Shown here in pieces: positions 43,861-55,406 of a stretch of 64,000 bases of DNA (position 1 is its first letter; the number at the start of each line of letters is the position of its first letter). The notes below the pieces were generated by a model. It made no database searches. It saw only the letters and a program-made list of their open reading frames with translations, and was not told where the DNA came from. This DNA comes from Lunularia cruciata (taxonomy: Eukaryota; Streptophyta; Marchantiopsida; Lunulariales; Lunulariaceae). The position numbers were made by a program, and so were the translations under genes. The stretch is from positions 6,946,501 to 7,010,500 of the forward strand of contig OX419761.1 of the NCBI GenBank assembly GCA_948567375.1. The letters run 5' to 3'.

Positions 43861-44645
43861 ATGAAGGAAGGGGAAAACCATCAAGCCGTACAAGGGAGAG
43901 AAAAAAAAGTAACATGGCGCTAAGCACCAACAGTTAATTTAACTAGTTAACACAGTAATTAATTAATATAATGATTCAACACAGTCCTTAAATTTCTCAA
44001 GAATCTTCTTACAACGAGAACCTGGAGAAAGCCCATGACATCAAATGGTATTTCGTCTTCTTCTCGCACCATACGGCACTCCGTTGCACTCTAGATGCTC
44101 GTGCTTCAGGGAGATGAAATGGTGGTTCTTTTCTCTCAGCTATCCGTTAAGAGGAAGAAGACAGGAAGCAACTACATAGATTAACTGCTACATCCTTTTA
44201 GGTAAGATAGATACATACGTACGTTGCTAGATCAAGATGTTCATGCCTTTTCTCCTGAAATCAAGGTGAAATATCTCCCAAGCCGAACGACTGGAAGAGC
44301 CCCAAAGTGATTGCTTGAATGATTCAATTGGAAGTCATTGTCAAGGCTCAATCGGACATTTGTGACGAATTCAAGCTTCGTACGTGTAAAGGAACCCAAG
44401 GTGAAATATCTGGAAGCAGAACGACTAGAAGAGTCCCAAAGTAAGTGAGTGATTCAGGACGGGTATGTATGTAAGTGAGGATTGGAAGTGATTGTCAAGC
44501 CTCATCAGAGCTTTACGACGAATGTAAGCTTTGTACGTGTAAAGCCTGAGGTATGAATGTAACCTTATGAATCACTGGCCAATTATTCTCATTTACCTCT
44601 TTTGTCTCTCCCTTGTACGGCTTGATGGGGTCTTCCCATCCTTCA
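43861..44645. mobile_element. ~0.79-kb element with ~46-bp terminal inverted repeats
   Basis: 43,861-43,906 and 44,600-44,645 are inverted repeats of each other with few mismatches; a 24-base core (43,878-43,901 against 44,605-44,628) is exact and contains CATCAAGCCGTACAAGGG. No transposase frame lies between, so it looks like a non-autonomous DNA transposon. The interior holds two diverged direct copies of a ~140-bp unit (about 44,255-44,395 and 44,396-44,550), each with GGTGAAATATCT, AACGACT-GAAGAG, AAGC and TACGTGTAAAG. Target duplications could not be fixed. Confidence 0.55.
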
Positions 44646-46448
44646 TGTGTTCTACGTGGTCGCCTTCCTGCGAATTATTCTCGGCGTTTTCACCTACTCG
44701 CTTCTGATGTCGAAAACGAGGAACTTAAGCCTACAGGCGGAATCGATAGCTGTAACATGTGAGAGGTTCAGGAGCGAGCTAGCTAGCTGCTGGGGCCGAG
44801 AAATCACCAAATCAATTGTCTGTCTACCTATGATGGAACCTTAATCATGCAGTATCTATCAATGACCCGGAATTTGCATGGGTGTGCAATTCAGAATTAC
44901 TGTACTGAATGTAACACGAGTAATGTTTGATTCTGACATTGCACGAGAGAGCTGCTGTATCAGCTGACACTGCTCGAGGAGCAATAGATTCTCATTTCGG
45001 ACTTTCCACCACTAAGCCGTGGTTACGAGCTCTTTTGATTGGAAGCAGTTTCGAAATCTGTAGCCTGTCACTCTTGGGAAGTTCAACGCCTCAGCTGGCG
45101 ACATGTGTCCTATTAGCGACTGTAATGAGAGCGGTTCACCGCTTCTCTACCGTTCGATACTTTCTCCATCGGTGGTGAAATGCTGTTCCCTTTGCTGCCC
45201 CGACATTATGGAGGTTCTATAATTCTAACTTAACTTGACATACGGCTCTGGACGCATGTTATATTCAATAATGACTGTTATATTGTGTTATATTGTTATA
45301 TAAAGTTGTATAGCACGAAAGTATGAGAGTTTTTACTTTCAACATTAATAAAGTATTAATATTTCAAAATATATATTACTGTGGATTATGATGCTGAATG
45401 ATAGCTCCAAGATTAAAATCAATACATCTTTGTTATAGTTAAATATTATGAACACAAAGTTATGCAACATATATATAAAGGTCCATGTTATTTGCTCAAC
45501 CTCCGTTGACAACTATTGATTCTTGCAAGAATTGGAAATCTGAGGGAGATATTTCTATTACTGCATCCCTTCTAATATAGAGAGTCTTCCGTGCTCAACC
45601 CTCATGGTATTATAGAATATACAATGAAATACCGTATCCCTAGGTCTATACTTGAATTAGGAGTCACATATCTTCTCCTTTTATTATATATAAATTTGAG
45701 CAAATAGAATTACGAACATGGTGCTTCTTGATAAGGAGTCTGTATCAACTAAACTAATGTATATTGACAACCGGGGTGTGTGTATGAGAGCGTATTTTTT
45801 CGTGAAATTTCATTCTTTATCTATTCTGGATGGCAAAATGCATAAGACCTAGGGAATTTATGAATGCTACAGGTTAAAAAGTTGCGCTTTGTATGATTCC
45901 CACTTGTAAAGTTATGAATGTAATGAGAATGTTGAGATGGTCCATTCATCGCACTTCCGAAGTGCCCACATTATTGTAGTTTTGCACTAAAACTCATCTC
46001 GCACTTATGAACAACTTTGCGCTTGTTCAGCTGGGACCCGTATCTATGACAAGCAAAGCATAAGTTGATGGATATGGAGACAAGCTTGATAGCTCACTGA
46101 CGAAGTCTTCTCATCGGAGATTCCGTGCTAACTTTTGCGAGAAGTGAGAGGATAAAAAGGGTGAGATTTGATTCCCTGGTTCCGTTGCCTGTGAATCTGA
46201 AACAATAGTACAGTAGTAACCGGCTCCAATCAATCTTAGTCAATCAATCACCATCAATCAAATGCGATTGCGAAGCGTGACCATCATGTATTTGTTTTGT
46301 GTTTGTTAGGCCGTTTGTCCTCCACCTCCCAATCAGTCTTCATGCGCCCGTTGGTGCAGAACGTTCTGAGAGCACTTTTCATTTGAGCTCTTTCCTCCAT
46401 GCATACAGCAATGTTCGTTGATCGCTGTTGTTGTTGTGGTTGCATTCG
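44646..46448. other. Intergenic; nothing recognised
   Basis: Short frames (44,647-44,844 and 44,927-45,178 plus) have no family signature. 45,230-45,900 is strongly AT-rich. No repeats shared with the rest of the window were seen. Confidence 0.45.
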
Positions 46449-47006
46449 CTAGATCACTGTGCTGTGGTGGCTGCTCTTGTGCTCTGGTACGCTGCGCATC
46501 TCATGCCCATCTCCCACTGTCTTTAGTCGTCGTCTTCGTGATAGACTTGAGACCGAGACTACTACTACCACTACATAGGATAACAATGACTCCGCAACGT
46601 GCGAGAATCGGGATCCGAATAAACACGTTTCTGGGCTGCTTGACTTGACTGGACTTAAATTGGGCCATCCTGGACGTGGGAATGGTCCACGAATGAAATC
46701 TGTTCCTTGAATGATTCCGAGTTGCCGAATCGATGTAGCAACAGTCTGTCTTCCTTGCTGAAGGGACGAAATTGTTACTTTAATCGAAGCTAGCGGAACC
46801 TTTTGTACGTCGAGAATCGCTGTTGAAAGTTGAAGAACCATATTGTCTCCATTTCCAGTCAAAACTACAGACAAAGTGTCCCATACATCAGCAGCAGTTC
46901 CATACAAGTTCAAAACCAAAACGATTGACTGAAACTTGATTCTCTCAGATTGGGGGAGAGAGATCCTCTTTCTCCTCTTTCTTGGCTGGGAACTTCCCCA
47001 CCTCAT
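46449..47006 (-). CDS. 185-codon ORF of unknown function
   Basis: Open from ATG 47,006 to 46,449. The first ~110 codons (LVLNLYGTAADVWDTLSVVL, then SSLQQGRQTVATSIRQLGII) look protein-like, mixing hydrophobic and polar residues, while the rest is Ser/Val-rich and less convincing. It stands out because nearby AT-rich DNA has few open frames. I recognise no family. It could be one exon of a split gene, a gene remnant, or chance. Confidence 0.25.
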   Translation of the reverse strand: MRWGSSQPRKRRKRISLPQSERIKFQSIVLVLNLYGTAADVWDTLSVVLTGNGDNMVLQLSTAILDVQKVPLASIKVTISSLQQGRQTVATSIRQLGIIQGTDFIRGPFPRPGWPNLSPVKSSSPETCLFGSRFSHVAESLLSYVVVVVVSVSSLSRRRRLKTVGDGHEMRSVPEHKSSHHSTVI

Positions 47007-49369
47007 GTTTAAAAATATTGCATATTAATCGTCATATGCTCGAAAGGTAAGCGAAACATTCTCATCCCCCTCAATTGTGAATTCGGTAGGGATTACGGTA
47101 TAGCATGAATATCTTGTGAAGTGTAGATATTGTTAAAGGCTCCATAGACAGGTCATATAAGAATCTTACAAACGTAGTAAAATATACCACCCCATTCAGG
47201 GCACCTCATATTATCCACTAGTTGGTGGCATTGTGAAATATTTTGAGTCGTTTAAAGTGCCAGGTAAACCCGACAATGTGACAATGGAAATAGGTCCGTC
47301 CTCAAACATAGTTTTCAATCTGTGGATATCTGCCACAGTTTTGGAACAAATCAGGATCCATCAGTAAATTGAATTAATGAAAATTTGGAATAGAGATAAA
47401 GACTAGTTGTGCACATGCAACATGATTAGAAATCAGCTAGCTCAAGAAGAGAATTCTCCTCAGAAGACCAAGTGGCAAAAGTGGAGACTAATATTTTCTT
47501 CAGGAGTTGGTCCAATGAATTTTATGAAAGTAAAATGTTGGTTTCATTGAACTACATTTATCGTACACCATGTACTCACTACGTTGAGAAGTAAATAAGA
47601 TGATTCATTCTAAATCCTGGTTTAACAAACTAGATAGACAACATCCCTAGGTTAGTGTTACATTTTATTATGTTCAACTTTACCCACGTAAATCAAATGA
47701 CCAGCTGCTTCATTTTCAGTTGGTCTACTATAGTTTGGCTTTTGATGTAATTTGGGACAGATATACTGAGATATAATAGTTTGTGTATAATAGATATAAT
47801 ATGTTTGATGAAGTTTGTTGAAATCTCCATTAATATAACTGATATTGTCAACTACTCCTATAGCTCAACTATACTATTTGTTTCACATAATATGTAGTGA
47901 TGATAATTTTGTTTGCTATGAAACCTCTCAAACAATTAAAGGAGCGGTTTCGTTATGTTAGAGTTTGATTCATTTGAAGATCCACTTGTAGTATATATTC
48001 TTTGGAGTCTCAAGGAGTGTCTCTCATTTCTTCGGAGTTTGTAACCCCATTAAATGATTCTATAGTGGTAGTAGAAGTTGAGATTGATCTTGAGAATGAA
48101 ATTTTATTGTTCCTAATTGCTTAGGCATAGATTTCTAGCTAGAAAGATGAAAGGTTTTCTTAATTTAACCCAAGCTATGGTGATAAATTCTCAAACTAGT
48201 AATGCTAGCATAATGAATTTGTGACAGAACCTAATATCAGACAAAAAGTGATATAATGGTAAGTAATAGGTCATTTGCTTGAGAATAAGGTTGAAAATGA
48301 CTAGAATTGAAGAGAAATTTCACTATCTTGTAGTTCATTTATTGTTATATATTTAACCTCTTGGGCAAGAATTACACACATAAGAGGATATTGTCACCCC
48401 TATGGTGCACTATGGCATATAGAAAATTAAAGTTATCTCTTTCAATACAAGGAAAATCCAAATTAATCTTGAAGGTGCAACTCACTCAACCCAAATAGGT
48501 CACGTCACTATGATGACATTAACTGTGAAGGCTACATACTACTCTTTCCAAAAGGAATAACTCTGAGGCTTCTTTGTATTGGAAATTAGTCTTTCCTTCT
48601 TGTGTTTTGTGGTATTTTCTACACTATAGATAATTTTGTACCCATCAATGCATTTCTTTGCTCCTTTGGAACCTCAAGGATCACACGCCTCAATAAAGTA
48701 TGAATGTTTACATACACCCAAGCACTTGTGCTCCTACTACAAAGTTCCATATCCCTACTTGACAAGGATATCCACAAATACTCAAAATTAAGGCAATAAT
48801 GACAAAGAGCTTTTGTCTATTTTGCTATAGCCCCTTTAAAGGAAGGAATGAATATTTATATTTGTAAGAAGCCTTAAATAGATTCCTTCATTTAAACTTG
48901 CAAAGATCTAATAATTGAAGTACTCCAAAGCTTTCATACCTACATTGTGAATTTTGAATCTTGTCCTATCCTATCCAACCCATATGTAGGTTAATTAGGC
49001 ACCTTATATGTGTCAGAGGAGGTATCAATTCTTCTCCAAATGACTTCTTGCATTGTTGTCCCCTTTGGACTTACTATCCAAAAGGGTACATCTACAAATG
49101 CCTACAACTACAAAGGCCTTCAGATTGCTTCCTACTTTCAAGATCCTACAACTACAAAGAACTTTGTTTAGTGAAGCGTCTTTGGACTAAAGTACTTTTG
49201 CAAAGAACTACCTTTGCCTTTGCCTTTACAAGTCCTAATAAGGAGATTAATCCTCTCCTTGTAACTTGCTATTCCTAATAGATAGGTATCACAAGTCTTA
49301 GTGAATTCCTATCTATGTGCTCTCTAAGTCTAATTGCTAGTTGGTCCATCTTGTCTTCTTTGGAGGTCT
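47007..49369. other. AT-rich intergenic DNA with one dispersed repeat
   Basis: No recognisable gene. About 47,801-47,930 is similar to 57,615-57,735 (shared GTTTG-TGAAGTTTGTT, TCTCCATTAATATA, TAGCTCAAC, ATTTGTTTCAC), indicating an old dispersed repeat. A plus-strand frame at 48,961-49,278 has no known relatives. Confidence 0.4.
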
Positions 49370-49695
49370 TTCCTTCTAGCTTCTAGCTTGTAGTTTTAGC
49401 TCATGCAACTTCACTGTTGTGATTCTTCCTTGAGCTACCTCCCTGACCATTGCTACAAAATAACCTCCTGCCTCTTCTAATTGTTGAGGATCTTTGCTTT
49501 CTCTTCCATATAAAATTTTAATGCCTCCACTTCTTTCTTTACACACTTCCATCAATTTGGGTTGACCTATTGCACTCTCTTCCTTTTCCTTTCTCAACTA
49601 TTTTTGTTAGCCCTTCAAGTTTTATAGTCACCTCCTTCCAATAGTCAAACACCTACACCTCCCAAGTGACCACTTTGCTCTTTGCAGTCTTCAAT

Positions 49696-50432
49696 TGTAA
49701 TACCAATTGCTAGACATATGATCTAGAGATGAAATTTGGTTTGGTAACATCTAGAAAGATTTTATACATGATAGACCAAGTAGACCAGATAGAGGCATCA
49801 CCAAAATAGTACCTCTACTAATCGACCAGAAACCAAAATATGCTTGAAGACTTTAGAATCAATAGCTAGGCATATGATCTAGAGGTGAAACTTGGGATGG
49901 TGATATCTAGAAGGATGTTACATATGATGGAAAGTAGATCTAATAGAATTATCACCAAAAGAGAACTTCTACTAATAGGGCAGAAGCCAAAATAGGCCTA
50001 AAAATTTCAAAGGTAATTTTAGAGGCCTAAACGGATGAATTAGGACTCAAAAATGTGCAATTCTTTCCTATAGACCAAAGGTTTGCCTTTCTCTCCCCAA
50101 TTGTCTCGCCAATAGCTTTCCAACTGTACCTCACCCACGTGATTATGAGATTCCTATAGGAAGATTCCCTATAAGATTCCCTCTAACCAAAGCTTGTTTG
50201 ACCAACCAGATGGGACCAAGACCAACATGTCACCCATCCAAGCAAGTAATCTAAGGGTGGAGCTTGCTTACAAGTCACCTATCCATGTACCTAATTCTAT
50301 GGTGGAGCTTCCTTGGAGTAGATCCTCTTCGGCTATATAATAAAGTGAAGGTGCTCCTCTGTGGCACCAAAGTTTGAGTGTGAAACCTGTGTTTTCTTTT
50401 CTATGTTTGTTTGCTATCCTCAGAACATTGCA
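49696..50432 (+). repeat. Old, diverged solo LTR of the A-D family
   Basis: Starts TGTAATACC and follows the family LTR throughout (both U3 units, TATATAATAAA at about 50,334-50,344), ending in a degraded TTGCA. Divergence is clearly greater than among A-D. No internal retroelement sequence is attached. The flanking five bases (TCAAT, CTATT) do not match, so the target duplication has decayed or the end is off by some bases. Confidence 0.85.
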
Positions 50433-51647
50433 CTATTTCACCATGAATACTTACCACCTTTTTTGTCTCTAGCCTTTAGTTGGTCTTTCTATCCAAGTTG
50501 CATGTCTTTCTCTTTCTTTTTATTTAGAAGAGATCTCAATTCAAATTGCACCCTTCAAAGTTCTTCATCCTGTCTCTTTTGCTCTACTATAAGGGAGGAG
50601 TTTTGCCTCTTTACCTCAAATTTCTCTTGTACAAGTGCGTTCACTCCTTTGATTCCTCTTTGTACAAGTTCAAAGTCTTCTTCATCTCCTCCTTCCATTT
50701 TTAGTCCTTCATCTTCAAAATGTAAATTTCCTTATGTAGCTTTGGAATAAGAGTATTATAGTAGACTCCATTTGGGTGGACTTCTTGATATTGCAATAGA
50801 AGGAGCTCCATCATCTGCAATATTGAACTTACAAAGTATGCTACAAAATTGGCTCCTTCCTTCACTAGTATTCTTTGTTCTTGGGCAGCTTCTTCACTCA
50901 CTTCAGGTTGCACTTTGTTGGGAAGGTCTTTGCCTTCTTCTTCCACATCTACTCTTTCTTCAGCTTCTTGATTTTGCTCTTCAACCTTTGACCTCCTATT
51001 ACACTTCACTTGGAAGGTCCTCTTCTACTCTTTCTTTAGCCTCAACCTGTTCTTCTTTAGGCATATGCTTTTTGGGGTGGGCTAGAGGTTTCTTTAAACC
51101 CATGTTGGATTTCTCTTTGGTCTTTGGCTTGATCTCCAGCTTGGTCTACTTCCCCTTCCTTTAGGTTTGGAGCAGATTATGCATCTGTGTAATGTTCTCT
51201 TCCTTCCAATCTTGATGTAGACTCTTGTCGGATGAATGAACCTTGTTTTTCATCTTTGGAGTCTTCCTCCAAAGATGCATTTATAACTTGAGGATTCATC
51301 CTTGGACTCTTCATTGGGTTTTGAGGCCTTGATGGTGCCATCCTCTTCTTCTTTGTTGTGGTGATTCCTTCTTCCATTGATACAAAGTTGCCAAGTTTTG
51401 CATACCTAGCATTTTCCACTTGGTACTTCTTGATGAGTTCCTTCCTTTTGGGTTGCAAGGTGAAATAACCCATTGGATGGTTATGGCTTAGAATTTTCCT
51501 ACACTCCTCCTTTGTTAGTAGATTTAGCCCCATATAGAATGTATGGCAAAGGGGGCTAAGTACATTGCTCCACTATCTTCTTTGAACTCTTTGTGCAAGC
51601 TCTTTACTTGCAAGAAAAACAAGTTCACCCAATTGATAGGGTCTCAT

Positions 51648-51650
<3 letters not shown>

Positions 51651-51707
<57 letters not shown>
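51651..51707. repeat. (TA)n microsatellite, about 28 units
   Basis: Uninterrupted alternating TA for 57 bases, in the decayed minus-strand ORF region; it creates the Tyr/Ile runs in overlapping frames. Confidence 0.97.
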
Positions 51708-51711
<4 letters not shown>

Positions 51712-52110
51712 AGAAGGCAACCTGGCTATTGTCAAGGTAGGTGTTCCATGATTTCTTCCACAACTGTTTGGCCAAAACAGTTCCATGATTTCTTCCACAA
51801 TCGCTTGACCTTTGTAACTGCACACCCACCATCTGCTTTTGGTGGACTTCTTTTCTCCAAAGGAAGCAATGATCTAGATACTCAAACTCATTGATTAGAG
51901 CCTTAAACTTTATGTCTAGAGTCATAGCCCAAATAGACCTATGTTTGCTCCAAGGACCATTCACCAATTCTCTTTTGTCCAATTGTATGGATTTCCTCTC
52001 AAGTCCTTAGCATTATTTCCCTTCTCCACTTCATCTCATGGATAATATTGAAATCATTCACTCCTAATTCTAAAGCAAGAAATAGAGGTGCTTGCTCTAG
52101 ATCAACTCAC

Positions 52111-54664
52111 TCTTGTAATAAATTTTCATTTTTTTACTATAATTTTTACAAAGAAAGGCTTGGGAGATCTTCCCCATGAGCTTTTGGACAAATACCATGT
52201 TTCCTATCAAATACTAAGGTTGAAAAAAATAACTATGAAGGTTATTGAAAATTTTGAAGTACTAAAAAGGTTGGATGACTAATTTCTCTTTGGTTTCAAG
52301 ACTAAGAATGCTTGGAGAAAGTGAAATTGTTCCAAGAACACTTGATTTAATAGCTAGGGTTCTTTAGTAAGTAGGTGGTGAGAAATATTTATATTGGTTG
52401 AAAGATTGGTAAGATACACATATTATGATGCAATACTATGTATCATAATCAGTGCTATCATTTTTTGCTTCTTTAGATTTACATCATCAGAGCCCATCTT
52501 GTGGTTTACTCCTTGGAGGATTGTGTGGTGCTCACATTTTTAAAAATGTGAACACCACAAAACTATTTTTAATTTTCTCTCTCCTTTTAATCAGGACATC
52601 ATGGGCTAATTGCTTGGTAGAGGAAGTGAACTTCTTAGTTGAGTTTCCTTTTGAGTTGTGTTTGTATATGCAATTGTACAAAGGAAAAAATACAAAGCCA
52701 AAGGCACTATGTAGGAAGAATGCAAAAATAGTCTGGTTGAAAGGGTGGTCAGAGCAAAAGGAGTCAAGTACAAAGGAAATTTGGACCCAAAGATCATACA
52801 AAATTGATAATGGAACAGTGTATTGCATCAATGACACATGTATCTAAACCATTTTCAACCAAATTAAATACTTCCTATATAGCCAAAGCAAACCATGTAT
52901 GTTTTTGAGATATAGAATTGTGGAGCTAAAGCCAAAAATTCCCAATACATCTCTATTGTTATTGAATAAAAACTGAAATTTTCTTTGGATAGCTATGTAT
53001 CATCTTTTCTGATCAACCATTTGAAAGTAATCTAAGAACTTATTTAGAAGCAACAAAAAAATGCAAATCTTCAATTATAGTGAGGTCTTCCAAATGTTAT
53101 CATAAGGAAATACTCTTTAAATAATGGCTTGAAAATATATAAAAAGGCTTTTTAAAGCTTATGCAGTAAGTAATGAAGAGACACCTTTAAAAATGCACTT
53201 AAGCTACATAGTTATATTCAAAAAATATTTTAACTCATAAGCTAGTATTCTGAGAATATATTGACTTTTTGGAGGATATTACCAAAGAATGTCAAGCTAC
53301 ATAATATTTTGAGTTAATATAATGTATTATATGAATATAATATAATATCTATATCAGACAAGTTTATATTCATAACAAAGTAAACCTTGATATCAAAAAT
53401 CTCAAGGGTCCAAATGAGCTCTTTGATTAAGCAATTTGTGTGATATATTGCAATTTTTTTTCTTATATTACAATTTTCAACCTAATATAGATCTGCAATA
53501 TTCAAAAGTCACATCAAACTCAAATTTGAATGAGATTAGATATTTCTTGTTGCAGATAAGATATTTTTCCCATATATGCTATAACTATATATATATAATT
53601 TATTTTTCAATAGATTTTTATAGATCCATATTAGGATAAAATATTCATTCTAATTCCTACATTTCTCTGGACTCCTTCAATTTGTGCAACCTATTTTTCA
53701 AGTTGTCTTTATATTCAAAACTTGACTTTGTGATTATGTGAATATTACTCTATTTCTCTACTCTGCTATTATATTTTAATAGAGTTTTTCATGTATAAAA
53801 AATTATTATTTTTGATTAAAATTATCACCTAATGATATAAAATCCATAGTGCTTTTGTATTATGTGCAGAAACTTCTAATTTTAATCTTGTTTTAATTTT
53901 CATTAAAACAACAAGGTGGAAAAGAGAGATAATTCTGTAAAGTATCATACAAGTATTATATGGCTGATTATAAGTGCTTACAGATTACAATATGGTATGA
54001 ATTAAGCCAAGATTATCAAATAACATTGTCTCTTCGTGTAGTTTTTATAAAAGCAAGCCTTCATATTATAGATATATCTAACTTCCACCATAAACAAGCT
54101 TGAATATCTTTTTTATTTTTTTAATGAAAATTTGATACAAGCTTTATATCATTATTAATTTGAAAATTTTTAGGAATGAAATGAAAAATAAGTCTACTAA
54201 TGAATATTTTATTGGACAATAATATAAGAGAAAACAAATACTATATTGTTCTTGGTAGTTTATTCCTCAATGTCTAAATAACTATGTTCAAATAGAAAAG
54301 AATACAATTTTTTTGCAAAATATATCTATGATCAAATATTTAGTCAAATTAGCAAGCAAATTTTGAACAAAAAGATGCTTAACATGGTATATTCTTATAG
54401 GTGCAAAAAAAGCATCTTGTAATTCTAAACTAAAATTAATTATAGTTTCTAAAACATGGAATATCAACTGTTGGTTGAAGCATCCAAATCCTTTATTAAA
54501 GGAGTATGTTGAATCACATTGAATCAACAATTCATATTTGTCATAATGAATGCTTTGTAAGAATCTAGAGCAAATAGTTATGATACGATGAATTTTGTTA
54601 CCTCTAATGCCTTGAAATTTCTTTGACATTTCATGGATAAATCAATGATGGTTTCATCTTTGAG
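52111..54664. other. AT-rich intergenic DNA; one small hairpin
   Basis: A 131-codon plus-strand frame at 52,452-52,847 has no family signature and overlaps minus-strand frames of equal length, so it is not called. A near-perfect 36-bp inverted repeat without loop is at 52,524-52,559. 52,850-54,660 is very AT-rich with no recognised content. Confidence 0.45.
52524..52559. repeat. 36-bp inverted repeat (18-bp arms, one mismatch)
   Basis: TGTGGTGCTCACATTTTT is followed directly by its reverse complement with a single mismatch (C against A). Confidence 0.85.
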
Positions 54665-55406
54665 TGTAATACTCCGAGGACAAGAGAAGAGAGAAAACAC
54701 AGATTACACACTCAAACATTCGGTGCTCCAAAGGAGCACTTTCTCTTTATTATATAGACAAAGAGGATCTCCTCCAAAGAAGCTACTCCATAGGATTAGG
54801 CACACCGATAGGTGATATGTCAGCAAGCTCCACCCTTGGATTACTTACTTGGATGGGTGACATGTTGGTCTAGGTTCTATCTGGTTGGTCAAATAAGCTT
54901 TGACCAGAAGGAATCTTCTTGTATGAGTCTGAGAATCACGTGAGTAAGGTACCATTGGTAAGCTCTCGACGAGACAAACCAAGGGGGAGGGAAGGCCAAA
55001 CATTCCTTTGATGGGGAGAGAGGGGAGGGGGAGGGGAATCTGCACATTTTTTAGGCCTAATTCATCCGTTTAGCTCTCCAAAATTGCCTTCAAAGATTTC
55101 AGGCATATTTCGGTTCCTACTCTATTAGTAGAAGTCCCTTTTTGGTGATACCTCTTTCTGACATGTTTAGTCCATCATGTGTACCATACTTCCAGATGTT
55201 ACCAAACCAATTCTCACCTTTAAATCATATGTCTAGATATTGGTTCTAAGGTTCTCAAGTCTATTTTGGTTTCTGCACTATTTGTAGAAGTACTCTTTTG
55301 GTGATATTTCTATCTGATCTATTTTGACCATCATGTATAACATCATTCTAGATGTTATCAAACCAAATTTCACATCTAGATCATATGGTTAGCTCTTGGT
55401 ATTACA
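54665..55406 (-). repeat. Solo LTR of the A-D family with perfect target duplication
   Basis: TGTAATAC at 54,665 to GGTATTACA at 55,406 (742 bp), minus orientation, flanked by TTGAG at 54,660-54,664 and 55,407-55,411. No internal region is present, so the element has been removed by recombination between its two LTRs. Confidence 0.95.

Larger units (their letters stand above)
49370..52110 (-). pseudogene. Decayed ORF of unknown family, split by an old LTR
   Basis: Read from 52,110 leftward the minus strand holds a series of charged frames: LDKRELVNGPWSKHRSIWAM and WRKEVHQKQMVGVQLQRSS (51,985-51,800), a (TA)n-expanded stretch, MGLNLLTKEECRKIL...HPMGYFTLQPKRKELIKKY (51,533-51,177), an acidic Glu/Gln-rich coiled-coil-like region (51,009-50,480), and after the LTR MRKEKEESAIGQPKLMEVCK (49,597-49,376). 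Lys/Glu-rich composition and consistent strand on both sides of the LTR suggest one ancestral protein of several hundred residues, possibly from another transposable element. Stops and shifts are frequent. Not recognised. Confidence 0.35.

Noticed and set aside
51625-51982. Tyr/Ile-repeat peptide from the TA array as a low-complexity protein
   Set aside because: The repeated residues come from a (TA)n microsatellite expansion.
52452-52847. 131-codon plus-strand ORF
   Set aside because: No recognisable domain, and a similarly long minus-strand frame overlaps it; evidence insufficient to call a gene.
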